From assembly GCF_949987515.2 (NCBI RefSeq), contig NC_082697.1:23753730-23817729 (forward strand): a stretch of DNA of 64,000 bases. The letters run 5' to 3'. The notes below the pieces were generated by a model. That model ran no database searches and was not told the DNA's origin. It saw nothing but the letters and a program-made list of their open reading frames with translations. Source of the stretch: Delphinus delphis. Its lineage: Eukaryota; Chordata; Mammalia; Artiodactyla; Delphinidae. Positions 38,801 to 52,600 of this stretch are shown here, one piece after another. Positions within the stretch are counted from its first letter, which is position 1. Each line of letters starts with the position of its first letter. The position numbers were made by a program, and so were the translations under genes.

Positions 38801-41800
38801 AGCGCCCGCTCCAAGTGCCGCTGCTTCTTGTCCAGCGCTGCGGCCGCCGAGGTCGCCCGCTCCAGCTCCAGGGTCACGTCCTCCGACTCTGTCTGCAGCC
38901 GCAACTTGGCCTTCTCCAGCGACGAGCACTTGGCATGAGCGGCCTCTACCCCCGCCTCTGCCTCCTGCAGCCGCAGTGCCAGCTTCTTTCTAGGCCACGG
39001 GAGCAGACAGGATCTGGATGCGTAGCTGAGCCCTGCATCTCCCCTCACCCCTGACAGCTCGAGGTGCAGGCGCCGTCCCTGTGTGGTGACGGCCTGGCCC
39101 GCAAGGCACTCACTTGGCCTCCTCCAGTTCCTCGGTCCTCTGGATGGCATCTGCCTCGTACTTGCTCCTCCACTGGGCCACCTCGGCGTTGGCCTTGGAC
39201 AGCAGCCGCTGCAGCTCGGCCTGGGCTTCGGCCTCCTCCTCGTGCTGCTCCCGCAGGAGGTCACAGTCATGCCGCGAAGCCTGCACGGCATGGGCCAGCG
39301 TGCTCTTGGCCTGCAGAGAGCCCAGTGACCTCAGCATCGGGCCGGGCCAGTGGCCCTGTGCCCACGCCGCCTGCTCTGTGGCAGCTAATGGCTGGCCCAC
39401 CTTGCTCTCCTCCTCCAGCTGCCGCCGCAGTTCCTCCAGGCTCTGGGTGGCCAAGGCCTTCCCACGGCTCAGCTGGCTAATCAGAGACTCCTTCTCCTCC
39501 AGCAGTCGGCTCAGCTTCCCTGCAGGCCAAGGGGAGAGCCGGCAGGTCAGGTGGGTGAGGGGCAGCACCGAGCCCCACTGCGGCCCCGCCAAGCCCCCGG
39601 CCTCACCACTCTCGGCTTGTAGCCGCCCCTGCTGGGTGCTGGCATCTGCCAGTTGCCGCTGCAGCTCCTCCACCTTGATCTTGGCCTCGCTCAGCTGATC
39701 CTCATAGGCCCGGCACAGCTTCTCTGCACTGGCCTGGGATCCGGGGTCAGGGATCAGAAAAGGTTTGTGACTCACAGGGCAGGATCTAGGGCTGCCAGTC
39801 AGAGATGGGGACCCGGAGTCGGGAACTAGCAGGCTAGACACGTGCCCAGGAATCAAAGGGAGAACAGAACCCCACGTTCAGGGTCGGAGATTCTATTGCT
39901 GGACTATGGCTTAAGAGATGAGTGTCAGAAGTGAGAGAGGGCTGTACTAGTCCCAAGGCCGGTGGGTCAAGGTGAGGTTAGGATACTAGAGTCTGAAGTC
40001 GGCCGGGGACACTGGTCAGAGGTCAGCTGTCAAGCTTAGGTGGTACAAAGGTCAGGGGTCAGGGTTGGGTGCTGGGATTAAGGACAGGAACAGAGTCAGG
40101 ACAGGCATGAGGTCAGAATTCAGAGGTCAAGGACTGAGAAGTTGGAATTGGATACTGGGTCAAAAATCCCCTGGAGTCAGGGCACAGAGTTTAGGAGGTA
40201 GGGTTTGAGGTCAGGACTGGTGTGGGGTTCAGGCTGGGTGTCAGGTGAATGGGTCAGGGGTCCCGATCGGGTGTAGGGCCAGGACTAGTATGGAGTCAGA
40301 TTGGCAGCGGGTGGTCAGGAGTCAGCTGCTGGAGTCAGAAGGGGTTCAGTCAGGATAGGCTGCTAGAGTCGGGTCAGAGGTCGGGATCAGGAAGGAGGCA
40401 GACACCTTGCCACGGACCAGAGTCTCCACGCTGGCGCCCAGATCGTCCACCTCCATGCGGAGCTCGCTCTTCTCCTTTTCCAGCTTCTGTCGCGCCCGTT
40501 GCAGACTGTCCGCCTGCTCGCCCAGCTCGGCCGCGCTCTCCGCCTGCTTGCGCCGCAGCGCAGCCACTGTGGCCTCGTGCCGCAGGGCCGCCTCCTCCAG
40601 TTCCCGCCTCAGCCGCCCCAGCTCGGCCTCGTGCTTCCGGCAGCCGTCGCGCTGCCCCGCGGATGCGCCGCCCACCTCCTCCAGCCGCTCGCTCAGCTCC
40701 GCCAGCTCCCGGGCTGCTTCTGCCCGCTGCTTCTCCACGCGGGCCCGGGCCGACCGCTCGGCCTCCAGCTCCTCTTCCAGCGCCTCCGCCCGAGACTGGG
40801 GATGCGCAGGCGGCAGTGTCACCTCTGAGGGCCTCCGACCCAGGTTTCCGCCCACCCCCGTCCCCCGCACACCTGCAGCTCCTTGATCTTCTTCTGCAGC
40901 TGGGCCCCAAGGAGCTGCTCGTCCTCCACTCGAAGGTTCAGCTGACTCAGCTCGGAGTCCTTTCTGGAGGTCACAGGGTGGGCATGAGCCGGCCCAGGGC
41001 CTAACTCCCATCCACCTGCCTGGGGCCCCTCCGTACCCGCCCCCAGCACACTCGCTGACTGAGGCACCTCACCCGGAGCAGCCCTAAGTGACCTCATCCC
41101 TGTGTTCCCTCTCAAGGCCTGGCCCTAGATCGTGGCCCTTGGTGACCCCCTACACCCTAGGGTTCAACCTCTGCTGTGATGCAGAACTGACTAGAGTCCA
41201 GGTGGGTGAGAAGCGGGGTGCAGGTTCAGGAAGCCCCCTGTGGCCAGGAGGTCGGGGCTGAGGCCCCCCCCCAACGCCTACTTCTGGAGCTTCTCCTCCA
41301 GCTGCTGCTTGTCCTGGGCAGCATCCGTCACCGACTCCTGCGTCAGTTTCAGGTCACCCTCGAGCTTGCGTTTGGCCCGCTCCGTGTCCATGCGCAGCTT
41401 CTTCTCTTGCTCCAGGGAGCACTCCAGCTGTGGGCAGGACGGGGTGGGTGGGCTCTGCACCGTCCTGGCTGTCCTGGCCCCAGCACACAGCCGCTGCCGT
41501 GGCCCCGACTTACGTCTTCCACCTGCTGCTCCAGGCGGGCCTTGGCCTTGGCCAGTGCGCTCACACGGTCCTCCTCAGCCTGCAGGTCGCCCAGGGCCTG
41601 CTGGTGGGCCTCCTGCAAGGCCTTCTTCTCCTTTGTCAGCCGGGCCACTGACTCCTCCAGCGCCACCATCTCCTCCATCAGGTTCTTCACCTGTGTCAGG
41701 GCCAAGGTCACCACGGGGATGCCTCCCACCACACTCTGGTCTGAGCGGCCGCCACACCATGTCACAGCAACCGTCCCCTTCGAGCCAGGGAACCTCGGGC

Positions 41801-43679
41801 GAGTCACTTCATTCTGAGCCTCAACTTCTTCACCCTTAAGGGGTGATTATAGCGCCCTCCTCGAGGGATTAATGAGCAAATGCTCACAAAGCCCTGTGCA
41901 CAGTGTCCGGCCCAGAGTGAGAGATCAACAGACACCAGCTATTTTGGGGATGCACAGGTGTTTAAGCAGCTGTTTCCTAGTCCTGCCTTCCTCGGGGAGC
42001 ACCTGTGAGAACCCGAGTAAGCGGCTTACCCTGCTGAGGCCCACTTTCCCCTCCTGTATGAGGGAGTCAATACCCCGAGTCTTTGAACCACCTGGGCTCT
42101 TGGGAGGGTTCAGTGAGGGAAGGCACCCGGGGGACATGGAGCTGGTGGATGACAATCACTAGCATTTGCTGAGTACCTACTGCGGGCGAGGCCCTGTGGC
42201 GAGCGCCAGCACAGGCTAGTTACACGCTGAATCCTCACCCGCCCTAATGAGGGAAGTGCTGCTATTAACAGCAGCATTTGACAGATGAGGAAATTGAGGC
42301 CCACAGAGATGAAGACACCTGCCCAGGGCCACAGCCGGCCCGGCCCACACCTTACTCTCCGTGGCTTGCTTCTCCTTCTCGGCCTTGGCCAGCGTCAGCT
42401 CCAGGTCATCAGTGTCCTTCCTGAGCTCTGTGCACTCATCTTCCAGCTTGCGCCGGCGGGCAGCCAGGTCAGCATTCACCTCCTCCTCGTCCTCCAGCCG
42501 CTCGCTCAGCTCCTTCACCTTCGCCTCCAGCTGCACCTTGGACCTGATGAGCAAGTGGCAGCGCTCCTCGGCATCCGCCAGGTTTTCCTGCTCCTGGAGG
42601 GGGACACGGGGAATGGGGCAGGGTCAAGGCAGCTCAGGGAAACCAGGCCAGGCCCCAGAAAGCAAGTTCATTTGTCTGTGCAGAGGCTGGACACACGCTC
42701 AGTTGGGCTCCGGGACCAAGGAATACCGAAGACCTGCTCTTGGCCCTGAAGGCGTTCAAGTGTGGTGGGATAAGGGCTCAGGTAGAGGGATGGACGGGGC
42801 AGCAAGAGGGGAACGTTAGACAGGCTGGGGGCAACCCAGAGTAAGGCCCAAACAAGGGCTCTAGCAGAGAAGCCAGCTGCCAGCTCTGCCCACACGGGGC
42901 TGAGGTAGGGGGAGAGCCCTGCACGGCCACGGAGGGCTCAGGTTCTCTGCCATCACTGTTTCCTCACTACCTGGCTGTATAACGTCTCCTGCTCTAGCAG
43001 GTGAGTTTGTGAGCACAGGCCTGTCTGTTCTCCCACCAATGTATATCCAGAGCTTCCATGGGGCCTGACACTCAAAGTATTTGCTGAAGGAAGGAATGGC
43101 TCTGTGGACTTGGGGAGGATCCGGACCCTTGATCTCTACCCTCTGGTTGTTACTGTTACCTGCTGCCTGGGTTCCCGTGGCCCTTAACCAGAGAAGGGAG
43201 CATGCGGCTGTCTCGGGGATGGAGAGGAGGGGAGAGTTGGGGCTACACTGTAGCTCTGCAGGAAGCCACAGGGACACAAGGCGTGGGAGCATTAGGACAC
43301 ATGCATAGACTGGGTGGGGATCCGGTTACAGTATTTCCTCGGAGCGGCCTGGGGTTCTCTGAGGGGGCTGGGGGCCGGGGGGCACCAAGTTGCAGAAAGA
43401 AACCCTGCTCCTCCCCTACTCACTGCCTGCAGCTGCAGGGCCAGGTCATTCTTCTCCTGGGTGACACTGACGTGCGTCTCCTCCAGCTCCTGGCATTTGG
43501 CCTCGGCGGTGGCCAGTGCCCCTCGCAGCCCCCGCAGCTCTGCCCGCAGGGCCGCCAGCTCCGCCTCAGCCTGCGCCGAGCGTAGTAGTGGCTTCATCTT
43601 GAAAAAGAGCTTCATCCATGACCAGTTCTTGACGGCGTTGAAGGCGCGGATGTTCCACTGGATGGTGAACAGGGCATCC
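35831..43679 (-). CDS. MYH7B: MYH7B neck end and coiled-coil rod (19 exons)
   Basis: From [18 protein letters not shown] on, the translation is heptad-repeat coiled coil rich in E, K, L, A and R with no internal proline breaks. This is the S2 and light-meromyosin rod that dimerises and packs into thick filaments. Two exons combine or divide differently from MYH7 (350 nt; 116 plus 397 nt), but total lengths agree. The region is strongly GC-biased, which creates long spurious open frames on the opposite strand. The last exon (35831-35842) encodes only HKE and TGA. Confidence 0.95.
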
Positions 43680-46600
43680 CTGGGGAGGGGCAGCCACAGG
43701 TGGCCAGCAGGTTCAGTGCCCCCCCTTCATAATGACAGCCCCGTTGTTCCCTGAGCACCTACCCTGGGCCGGACATTGCACTGAGCACTTCAGCGTGGGA
43801 CCCCGTTAACCTTCCCAACAGCCTCTCAAGTAGGTCCTAATCCTCTGCTTTACAGGTGAACTTGAGGGTGAGGCCCAAGGTCACACAGGTCTGCCCCCGG
43901 GGTGGGAGCTCAAGAGCCCTGAATGGCCCCTGCAAGTGCCCTGAAGACACCAGGGGCGGTTAAGCCACTGGGCTCTTATATAAGGTCAGATTGCCTGGGC
44001 TCACATCCCAGCCTCCCACCTCCCGCCACAAGCCAGCAGGCAGGCTCGCTCTGCTCAGACACCCCCTCTAGTGAACAGACACGATCATGGCACCTACCTC
44101 TCAGGACTGTCCTGTACTTTCACCGAGATAACTTCAAATAAAGTATCTTGCCCAGGGCTTGGCACTTAAGAGTCTTGGGAAACGCTAGATGCCCTTATTA
44201 CTACTCCGGGCCACACGCTGGGATGGCCTGGAGTACAGGCAGGTTCTCTTACCCCAACTTCTGAGGTGAGGAAGTGGTAGCTGGGGGCTGCATGGCACAA
44301 ACCACAGCCTTGCCCCTTGGGAGGCACGCAGGCAGCCACACGGTGAAATCTGACCCACAGGACGGTGTGACAGGGTTCAGAGAGTCTGGGTTCAGAGGGT
44401 TCTGCGAGCTGGGGGACAGTGGCTGTACCCCCGCCTCACCCCCACCCGCTGCCGACACCCACCTGCCTCCAAGCAGGCGCTGGTACTCGAGGCGCATGAG
44501 GCGGCCCCGGCTCCGTGCCTGCAGCAGTGTCAGGACCTTGGCCAGACGCTGGTCACGAAGCTCCTCCAAGACGCCTAGAAGCCCAGCCTTGAAGAACACC
44601 TGGGGTGCGGGGGGTAGGTGTAACCCTCAGTCGCCTGCGTGACCCCTGCCGTGTGACTGCCCACATCCGGTCCAGCGCCCTAATTCCCTTGTGCCCTGAC
44701 CTTGGTATGGCCAAACTGGTACTGGGTGTGGTCGATGTTCAGCGAGGCCAGCAGCTTCTCTGTGGCCTTCCTGCTGTCCATGAAGGTGTCGTCCGGGATG
44801 GCACTGGGGTTCAGGATGCGGTACCTGGGGGAGCGGGGAAGGGCTGGAGAGGAGGGTGCTGGGCAGGGAGCCGATGACTGAAGAGGCTGGCCCCTCAGAG
44901 GCCGGAGCAGAGGCTCCAGAGGGGCACCCCCTGAACAGGCTGGCGGGGGACGGCCTTGGGACACTGGAGGACTGGGCATCCTCGGCGTTAAAAGCTTGGG
45001 TAGCATTTGAATGCATTCAGGAGTTCAGTTGTTTAGGAGCCTGCAGCATTTACAGAAGGCATACAGCACTTTTATAATTTTTTAGTTTATGATTTTTAAT
45101 AATTTATCATTTTTTTCAGGAGGCCAAAAAAAGTAAAGAAGGTGACGTGTTACAGCATATCACAAACTGAAGAAACATTTGGGAGAGAATTCTAATCAAC
45201 AAGAGCGAGGGTTCTGGCACACCCACTTCCAAAGGGGACACACTTGCACATGTGTACAGGGCTGTGTGGGTCAGGCTGTCGTGACCACACTGTGAAGGCA
45301 AAACCCTAGAAACACAAAAGGGCCCCTCACTAAGGGACTGATGAACAAAGCACGGGTCACTGGATTAGGGGATATTTTACTGCCGTAACAAAATGGCTGC
45401 TGCATGTGTCATTACCTTTATCCAAAGCCCTAGAATGTGCACCACCAAGTTCCATTACACCAACTGTAATGGAAACTATGGACTCTGGGTGATTAGGATG
45501 TGTCAGTGTGCGCTCATCAGCTGTAACAAATGTCCCGCTCTGGCGGGAGATGCTGATGATGGGGGAGGCTGTGCACGTGTGGGGGCAGGGGCTTATGGGA
45601 AATCTCTGTGCCTTCCCCTCAATTTTGCTATGAACCTAAAACTGCTCTAAAAAAAGAAAGTCTTAATTTAAAAAAAAAAGGATGATGATGCAGACTTATG
45701 TCTATTAATAAGGAACAATCTCCAAGACATATAGTTACAGGGAAAAACAAAGAGAACATGTGCGTGTGCACCCATGTGTACAATATTTGTATGGACACAC
45801 AAGTATAACGGTCAGCGTGGATGGCCCCAGTTACTTCTGAAGGGGGAGGGAACTGTGCACGATTGCAGCCTGACAAAAATCAAACCTATAAAGGGAAGGC
45901 AGAGGGGCTAACAGCACGGACTGAGCCCTCACTTGGTGCCAGCCATTACATAAAGTCTAGTCCATGTGAACCCTCATTCAACTCCCAAATCTACCTCCAG
46001 CTCTGCCTGCCCCCCGACCCTTGAGCTCCAGACTAACAAATCCCATCTCCCCCTCAGCTTTCCTATCTGCTGGAGACATTTCTTTTTTTTCCGGCCATGC
46101 TGTGTGGCTTGTGGGATTTTAGTTCCCCGACTAAGGATCGAACGCCCAGGCGCTCAGCAGTGAGAGCGCGGAGTCCGAACCACTGGGCGGCCAGGGAATT
46201 CCCTGCTGGAGACATTTCAAAGTTGACATGTTCAAAGTAGAGCTCAATCCACTCTCCTCCTACTTCCCCACAAAATTTTAAAAATCCTATCTTGGTTTCT
46301 CAGTAAATCTACCACCAACTCCCCAGTTGCTCAGGCCAACCAACAAGAAGTCACCCTTGTCTTTTCTTTTTCTTTCTTATTCCACATCCAATTCATCAGT
46401 AGCAAGGCCTGTTGGCTGCACCTCCAGTATTTACCCTGAGCCTGTTCACTTCTCCCCCAGCCCACCGCCCACCCCCAAGTCTCAGCCATCAGCATCTCCC
46501 ACTGGGATACCTTCTGGCCCCCTCCCCAGTCCCCCTGCATCCTCCTCGGTGCCCTTCCACCCCCTCAGGCTGGAGCTGGGGAGGAGCCAGGGCTGGGGCA

Positions 46601-49600
46601 GGGAGACACCCACCGTTGCCGGAAGTCAGCGTAAAGCAGCCTATTGGGGAATCCTTGTCGGCAGATCCGGATCCCCTCCAGAACCCCATTGCAACGCAGC
46701 TGGTGTAGCACCAAGAAGGCATCCATGATCCCTGGACATGGTGGGGGTTAAAGGAAAAGATTAGAGGTCAACGGACACAACTTCATGCCCCAGAAAAGAC
46801 GAGGAGTTCAGGCACAGGGCTCACTTTGAGGCTGAGCAGGCCCTGCGGAGGAGGCAAGACCCAGCTTCCAGTCTGCCCTGTCCCCTCCCTCCAATGTGCC
46901 CCCATGCCACCAACCCACCCTGGGGTGACTACCTGGGGTCTTGTTCTCATTGGGGACAATGCAACGGACAAAGTGGGGCTGTGTGGCCCGCAGGTTGGTC
47001 ATCAGCTTGTTGAGGTTCTCCTGGGGGTGAGGAGAGGGGAGAAAGCACAAGAGGGCAGAGAAGCAGAATTGGAAACCGCAGTGGATGAGCCCCTTAAGGA
47101 CTGCGCAGTAGGTGCCTAAGCGTGTCTCTGCAGTGCTGCCCTTTCACTCTGCTCCTTGTGACCCTTTGCCCTCTTCTGTTTGACTGGGTCCCCGTTACCA
47201 TCACCAAAGTCTTCACTCCCCCACCCAATCCCCGTGGCTCCGGCCCCATCCCCCGCAAACCCTGCCCAGGCAGCATGGGGACGGGAAGCAGCACAGACTT
47301 GCTGTGATGTTCACGTGGAGAGGAATTAAACATCACTGCAAGTCTTAACGGCCGCCCGCCCAGGGTGCAGGGGACAGAGCAGGGAGCCGGGACGGGGTGG
47401 AGGCGGCAGGGTGAGGGCCTGCACGAGGCCTAGACTGGGCCTCACCTTGTGTAGCTGGGACACCGTCTGGAATGATGCTGCCTTCCTACGCTTCTCTTTC
47501 ACCCCAGACTTGGGGGGCTCGGCTAGGAGAGACATGGGACCAGTCACTCCAAGGGACATCCCCCTGTGAGTCCCCGACAGAATCTCATCCCTCTGTACTC
47601 ACTAGAGCAGGAGCCAGCATAGTTCTCGTAGAGAGTAGCCAAGAGCTTGTTCTGCGACTTTTGGAAGATGGGGACCACCGTCTCATTCAGTGGATCCTTG
47701 TTTTTTTCCAGCCAGCCCACGATGCTGTAAGGCACCTGCCAGAGACCAGACGGGGGCTGAACTGAGGTGGGGGAACCCGGAGGAGGGAGGAGAGAGGTCA
47801 AGAGCTGGGGTTTCAACAGGCACCTACCACGCCCGCGTAGTGGACCACCTCAAAGTGGGCCTGGTATTTGCGCTTCTTGTCAGGCCGTGGCTGCTGGAAA
47901 TTGGACGACTTCCCCGCGTGGTTGTCATAGAGCTTGGCCTGGAAGCTGGCATCTGAGGCCTTGGGGAACATACACTCCTCCTCCAGAAGGGACAGGATGC
48001 CCAGTGGCTGGGGACAGGGCCTCCATCAAGCCAGCTCATCCAGGCTGGGCTGGATCCCCACTTCCTGGACCCCCTCCCTCTGGGAGCTTTCCCAGACCCT
48101 CCAACCTCAGCCATCTGCCCTGAGGGACGAAGAACTGACCTGCACCCAGGAGCCCTGTCTTCTAAGAAAGAAAGTTTGTGGTTTGGCTTCCAAGCCCCTT
48201 CTGCCCAACTTGCAGCTCTGAGTTGTTCTCTTTACTTATAAGAAGTGCGCAAACTCAAACCGGTATCCGTGGTCTCACACTCTCACACGTGGTACAGTCA
48301 AAAAAGGCAGTTGAGTTCAAATTCTGGCTTCCTCACTTAGTAGCTATGGGGCCCTTAGACCTCTCTAAGCCTCAATTTCCTAACCTGCAAAATGGGGAAA
48401 TGAATACTTTCATTGCTGTTATAACAGCAAAAGCTGTCAACCACCTAAATGTCCACTAGTAGGAGATTACAGAAATGCATGAAAATCATCTGCTGCGTGA
48501 ACTACTGTGCCTTCTTCAACAAAGCACCACGCTCAAAATACACTCCCAGAGAAAAGGGAGGACGAGAAATGCGTCTGTGTTCATAAGAGAAAAGAGATGC
48601 CCAGGATAAAGGACTGGGAGCAAACAGGTTGTGGTAGGATTGGGGGACACGTCTTTTCTCCTTTATTTCTGATTTTTCAATTTTTCTTTGATTTTTCTTT
48701 CTTTCTAGTCTTTGTACAATAGGGAAATGTATGTAATGTTTTATAGACAAATAAACAAACGCACCCTACCTTGCCCTGTAGTTCCGGACAGTTTTGAGGG
48801 TCCAAAGAAACTGTGGCTGCAACAGTGCTGGGTTGCACGCTCACACACACACACTGCTCACCAACACACAATCACACTCAATCTCCAATACACCTAGTCA
48901 CACACATGCACACATTTCCATTCATACACACGTTACACACACATGTGCACAGCCACGCCCATACGTGCACACACACATGCAGGCTTGCACACGCTCGCTC
49001 ACACACAAGTGCGCATTCATTTCTGCTCACCCACTGCTCCCATGCCTTCCCTTCCTTGCAGTGACCTGGCCCCGGGCCTCACCTTCTCGATGAGGTCAAT
49101 GCAGGGCTGCAGGTCCAGGCCGAAGTCGATGAAGACCCAGTCGATGCCCTCCCGCTTGTACTCCTCCTGCTCGAGCACAAACATGTGCTGGTTGAAGAAC
49201 TGCTGCAGCTTCTCGTTGGTGAAGTTGATACACAGCTGTTCAAAGCTGTTAAACTATAGTGGGAGGCGCCCGGCTCAGCAGACCTCCTTGTAGATGGGGA
49301 CAAGGAGACCCACAGAGAACAGGGGTGTGCGGGAGCTCACCCCGCCTCCAGGCAGACACCCAGGGCTCCTGTCCCCACCCCCATGGTCCTCCACCCCAGA
49401 GAGAACAGAGCCTGGGGGTGTGGGCCTGCCCTCACCTCAAAGATCTCAAAACCGGCGATGTCCAGGACGCCGATGAAGAACTGACGGGGCAACTTGGTGT
49501 CCAGTGTCTGGTTGATCCGTGACACCAGCCACCGGAACAGCCGGTCATAGGTGGCCTTGGCCAGAGCCCCCACGGCAAACACCACCTGGAGGCGCGGGGA

Positions 49601-52600
49601 GGCTGCTCTGGGACCTGGCAAGGAGGGGACCCTGCCCCAGCTGTCCCCAGGTGGGCCCCGCCTGCCAGCCGCTCACCTGCTCCACGCTCTGACCCTTGGT
49701 CACATACTCGTTCCCCACACGCACTCGGGGGTGCAGAAGGCCTTTGAGGAGGTCTCCACTGCTGACCCCCATCAGGTAGGCAGCCTTGTCAGCACCTGGC
49801 AGGGCACATGGGTGAGATGAGGGGGAGGAGGCCAAGAACACGGGTACGTGGGAGCTCCACCGGCCTCCACTTAGGGTTATGAGAGGGAGGTTGGAAGAGG
49901 TTAAGTTCAGGGTCAGCAAACTGTACAGCTCAGGAGGGTGAGGGTCTGGAATTGAGAAGTCACGGTTTACAATCAGGGCCAGGTTAAGACTGAGGTCAAA
50001 GGCTGTGAACAAGGCTTAGGGTTAATGGTCATGGACTGGATGCTGGGATCAGGGTCGAGGATGACCAGGTCAGGCCAGGGTCAGGGCCCCTCACTCTCGG
50101 TGCCGTCGGCCTCGGCCTGCTCGTCCCGCTGCTTCTGCTTGAATTTCATGTTGCCGAAGTGCAGGAGGGCCCCCACGACCTTGTAGCAGGCACACTTCTC
50201 ATCCACGCTGAAGCCCAGGATGTCCATGGCATGCTGGGGGTGGGGTGTGGAAGGCTCAGAGAAGTCTGGGCTCCTCCAGGGTTCAGCCGAGTGAAGGGCA
50301 CTGGACCTGCTCCCCCAGGTTTCCTCCCCTCCCACCACACACATACGTCAGTGGCCATGAGCTCCTCCCCGTCATTCATGTGGTCCACAGTGATGACGCC
50401 CTGGCTGCAGAAGTGGTAGTCATAGGGGTTCATAGACAGAAGCAGCATGTCTGGGGGTACACGGGGCGGAGAAGGACAGGTCGGCTGTGTTCACCCAGCT
50501 CTCCTCCGTCTCCCCATCCCAGCGTGGTGGATCCTGGGAGCCAGCCCGGCAGGAGAGTGTAGGGCCCTCCCGAGACTTTGTAGCTTGAGTTTGTCTCCTC
50601 GACTCCCACACCCATGGCTTCTCTTTCTTTACAGTTCTGAGAAATGAGCCTCGGTCCCTAACGTCTCACTCATCTTTTGACCATTCCACAAGCCACCCCT
50701 ATGGCCCAGACCCTGTGCTGGGTGCTGCGGCCCAGCGAGGACCAGATTCTGCCCTTGAGTGGCTTGCAAGAGAGGGGAGCTGGGCCTAGACAGAGCCATT
50801 GCTCCCCACTGGTGCTAGGTGGGGCCTCTAGTGTCAGGACAGCAGGAGAGACAACCTTGCCAGGGCAATGGTGCTAAGGGGCCCATTTCCTAGCATGAGG
50901 AGGAGAGGGCTCAGCAAGAACTGGAAGTCCCAGGAAGGGGGTGGGTGGATAGAAGGGGCTCTGGGTCTCCAGGAAAGAAGGGATGTCACAGACCCCAGAA
51001 CAGTGGGGGAACAGGTAGCCCAGGGCCTGCTCTGACGGGGGCCGGAACAGGGCTGGGCAGCCCAACTGCCACCCAGACCTGTGGGCTCTGATTCCAACCC
51101 CATCTGCTGCTGGCCCTCACCCTGCAGCTCTGGCTTCTTCCCCGAGAGGATCTGGTAGTAGACGTGGTAGCCTCGCTCACCAGGCAGCTGGAAGATCACC
51201 CTTGACTTCTCCAGGAGATCTGGGGAAAAGGGAGGTGCTGGCCTAGTTTCCCGAGTGGGTCACCCCACTATGGCTGAGGGGCAGGGAGGAGGTGTCAGCA
51301 AGGGGCTGGGGTGTGTGTAGAGGTGCCGTGTCTGCACACATGCCAGCATGTGCTGAAGGGTGTCTCTCCATCAGCACACGTGTCACGGTGTGGGAATGCA
51401 TATGTTTGTACGTCTGTGTGTCTCTGTGTGTGGGTGTATTAACGTAGCTGTCTGTGTATGGGTCTTGATTTGTCTATTCTTTCATCTGTGCTTTCATTCC
51501 ACCATCCACAGACCACACTCCTTTCCTCCAGAGCACTGCTGGTGTGTCAGTGTGTCCACCGAGCAGAGCCTCTGTGTGTTTGTGCATGGGTCGGTCGGGG
51601 CATGAATTATGACGTTCCCGCCTATCACCACCTGCCCATGCTTATCCATCAGCATCTGGCCATGCACCCCAAGATGGGGAGCAGTCAGCGTGGGGGCCCC
51701 TCTATGCATGCAGCCTGGGTACCTGGTGTCTATGCAGCAGGTCTGGGTCAGGTGGGCAATGACCCCAGAGAGGCATTGGGGGAGGCTTCCAGGAAGAATG
51801 GGGACTCGAGGTGTAGAGATGAGGCCACGGCAGGAGGGGCACAGGCCTGCCCTATCGAGCACCAGAGAAATGACTGGGATGGTGGGTGAGGGGAAGGGCC
51901 CAGTCACAAGGAGCCTGACTGGCCAAATAAAGATTTGGGTCTCCATCTTAAGGCGATGGGATCTGGAAAAGGTTTTTAAGCAGGAATGCAATGTGGTCAG
52001 ATTAGTCTCTAAGAAAAGATCACTCTGGCTGAAAGGAGATCCAGCAGAAGAATGGAGAATGGAAGACTACATGGGGGCTGGGGGAATGTTCCAGGTGAGA
52101 AGTGAGGTGGCCTGAGCTGGGCTGTAGCCAGGGGATGAAGAGAAGCGACTGGGACAGGTGGGAGCCCCAAGGACTTGATGACAGACCTCAGTCTGTCTGA
52201 GCGGAAAGACTCAGGCCTGGGCCTGTTTCCCCATCCTCACCCTCCCCCACCCTCTCCTAGACTCACAGCTGTCAATATCCGCGGATGCCAGCTTCCCAGA
52301 GGGACCAAAATGAATGCGGATGAACTTGCCCTGTGGGCAGAAAAGCAACCTCAGTTGGGTGCCCAGCCAGCGCTGCCCTATTCGTCCAAGGCTCCCACCA
52401 CCTTGTGTCTCCCCACGACAGACCGGGCTCCACCCACACCCGGCTCTCCCACTGCAGCACTCACGAAGCGGGACGAGTTGTCGTTCCGCAGGGTCTTGGC
52501 ATTGCCAAAAGCCTCCATGGCAGGGTTAGCCTCAATGATTTGATCCTCGAGGGTGCCCTGGTGGTGGCGGGCCAAGGGCTCTGTCAGCCCGTGGTCCCGG

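Noticed and set aside
48840..49010. CA-rich repeats as a CRISPR-like array
   Set aside because: The locus is mammalian and the units are dinucleotide microsatellite with no spacer-repeat structure.
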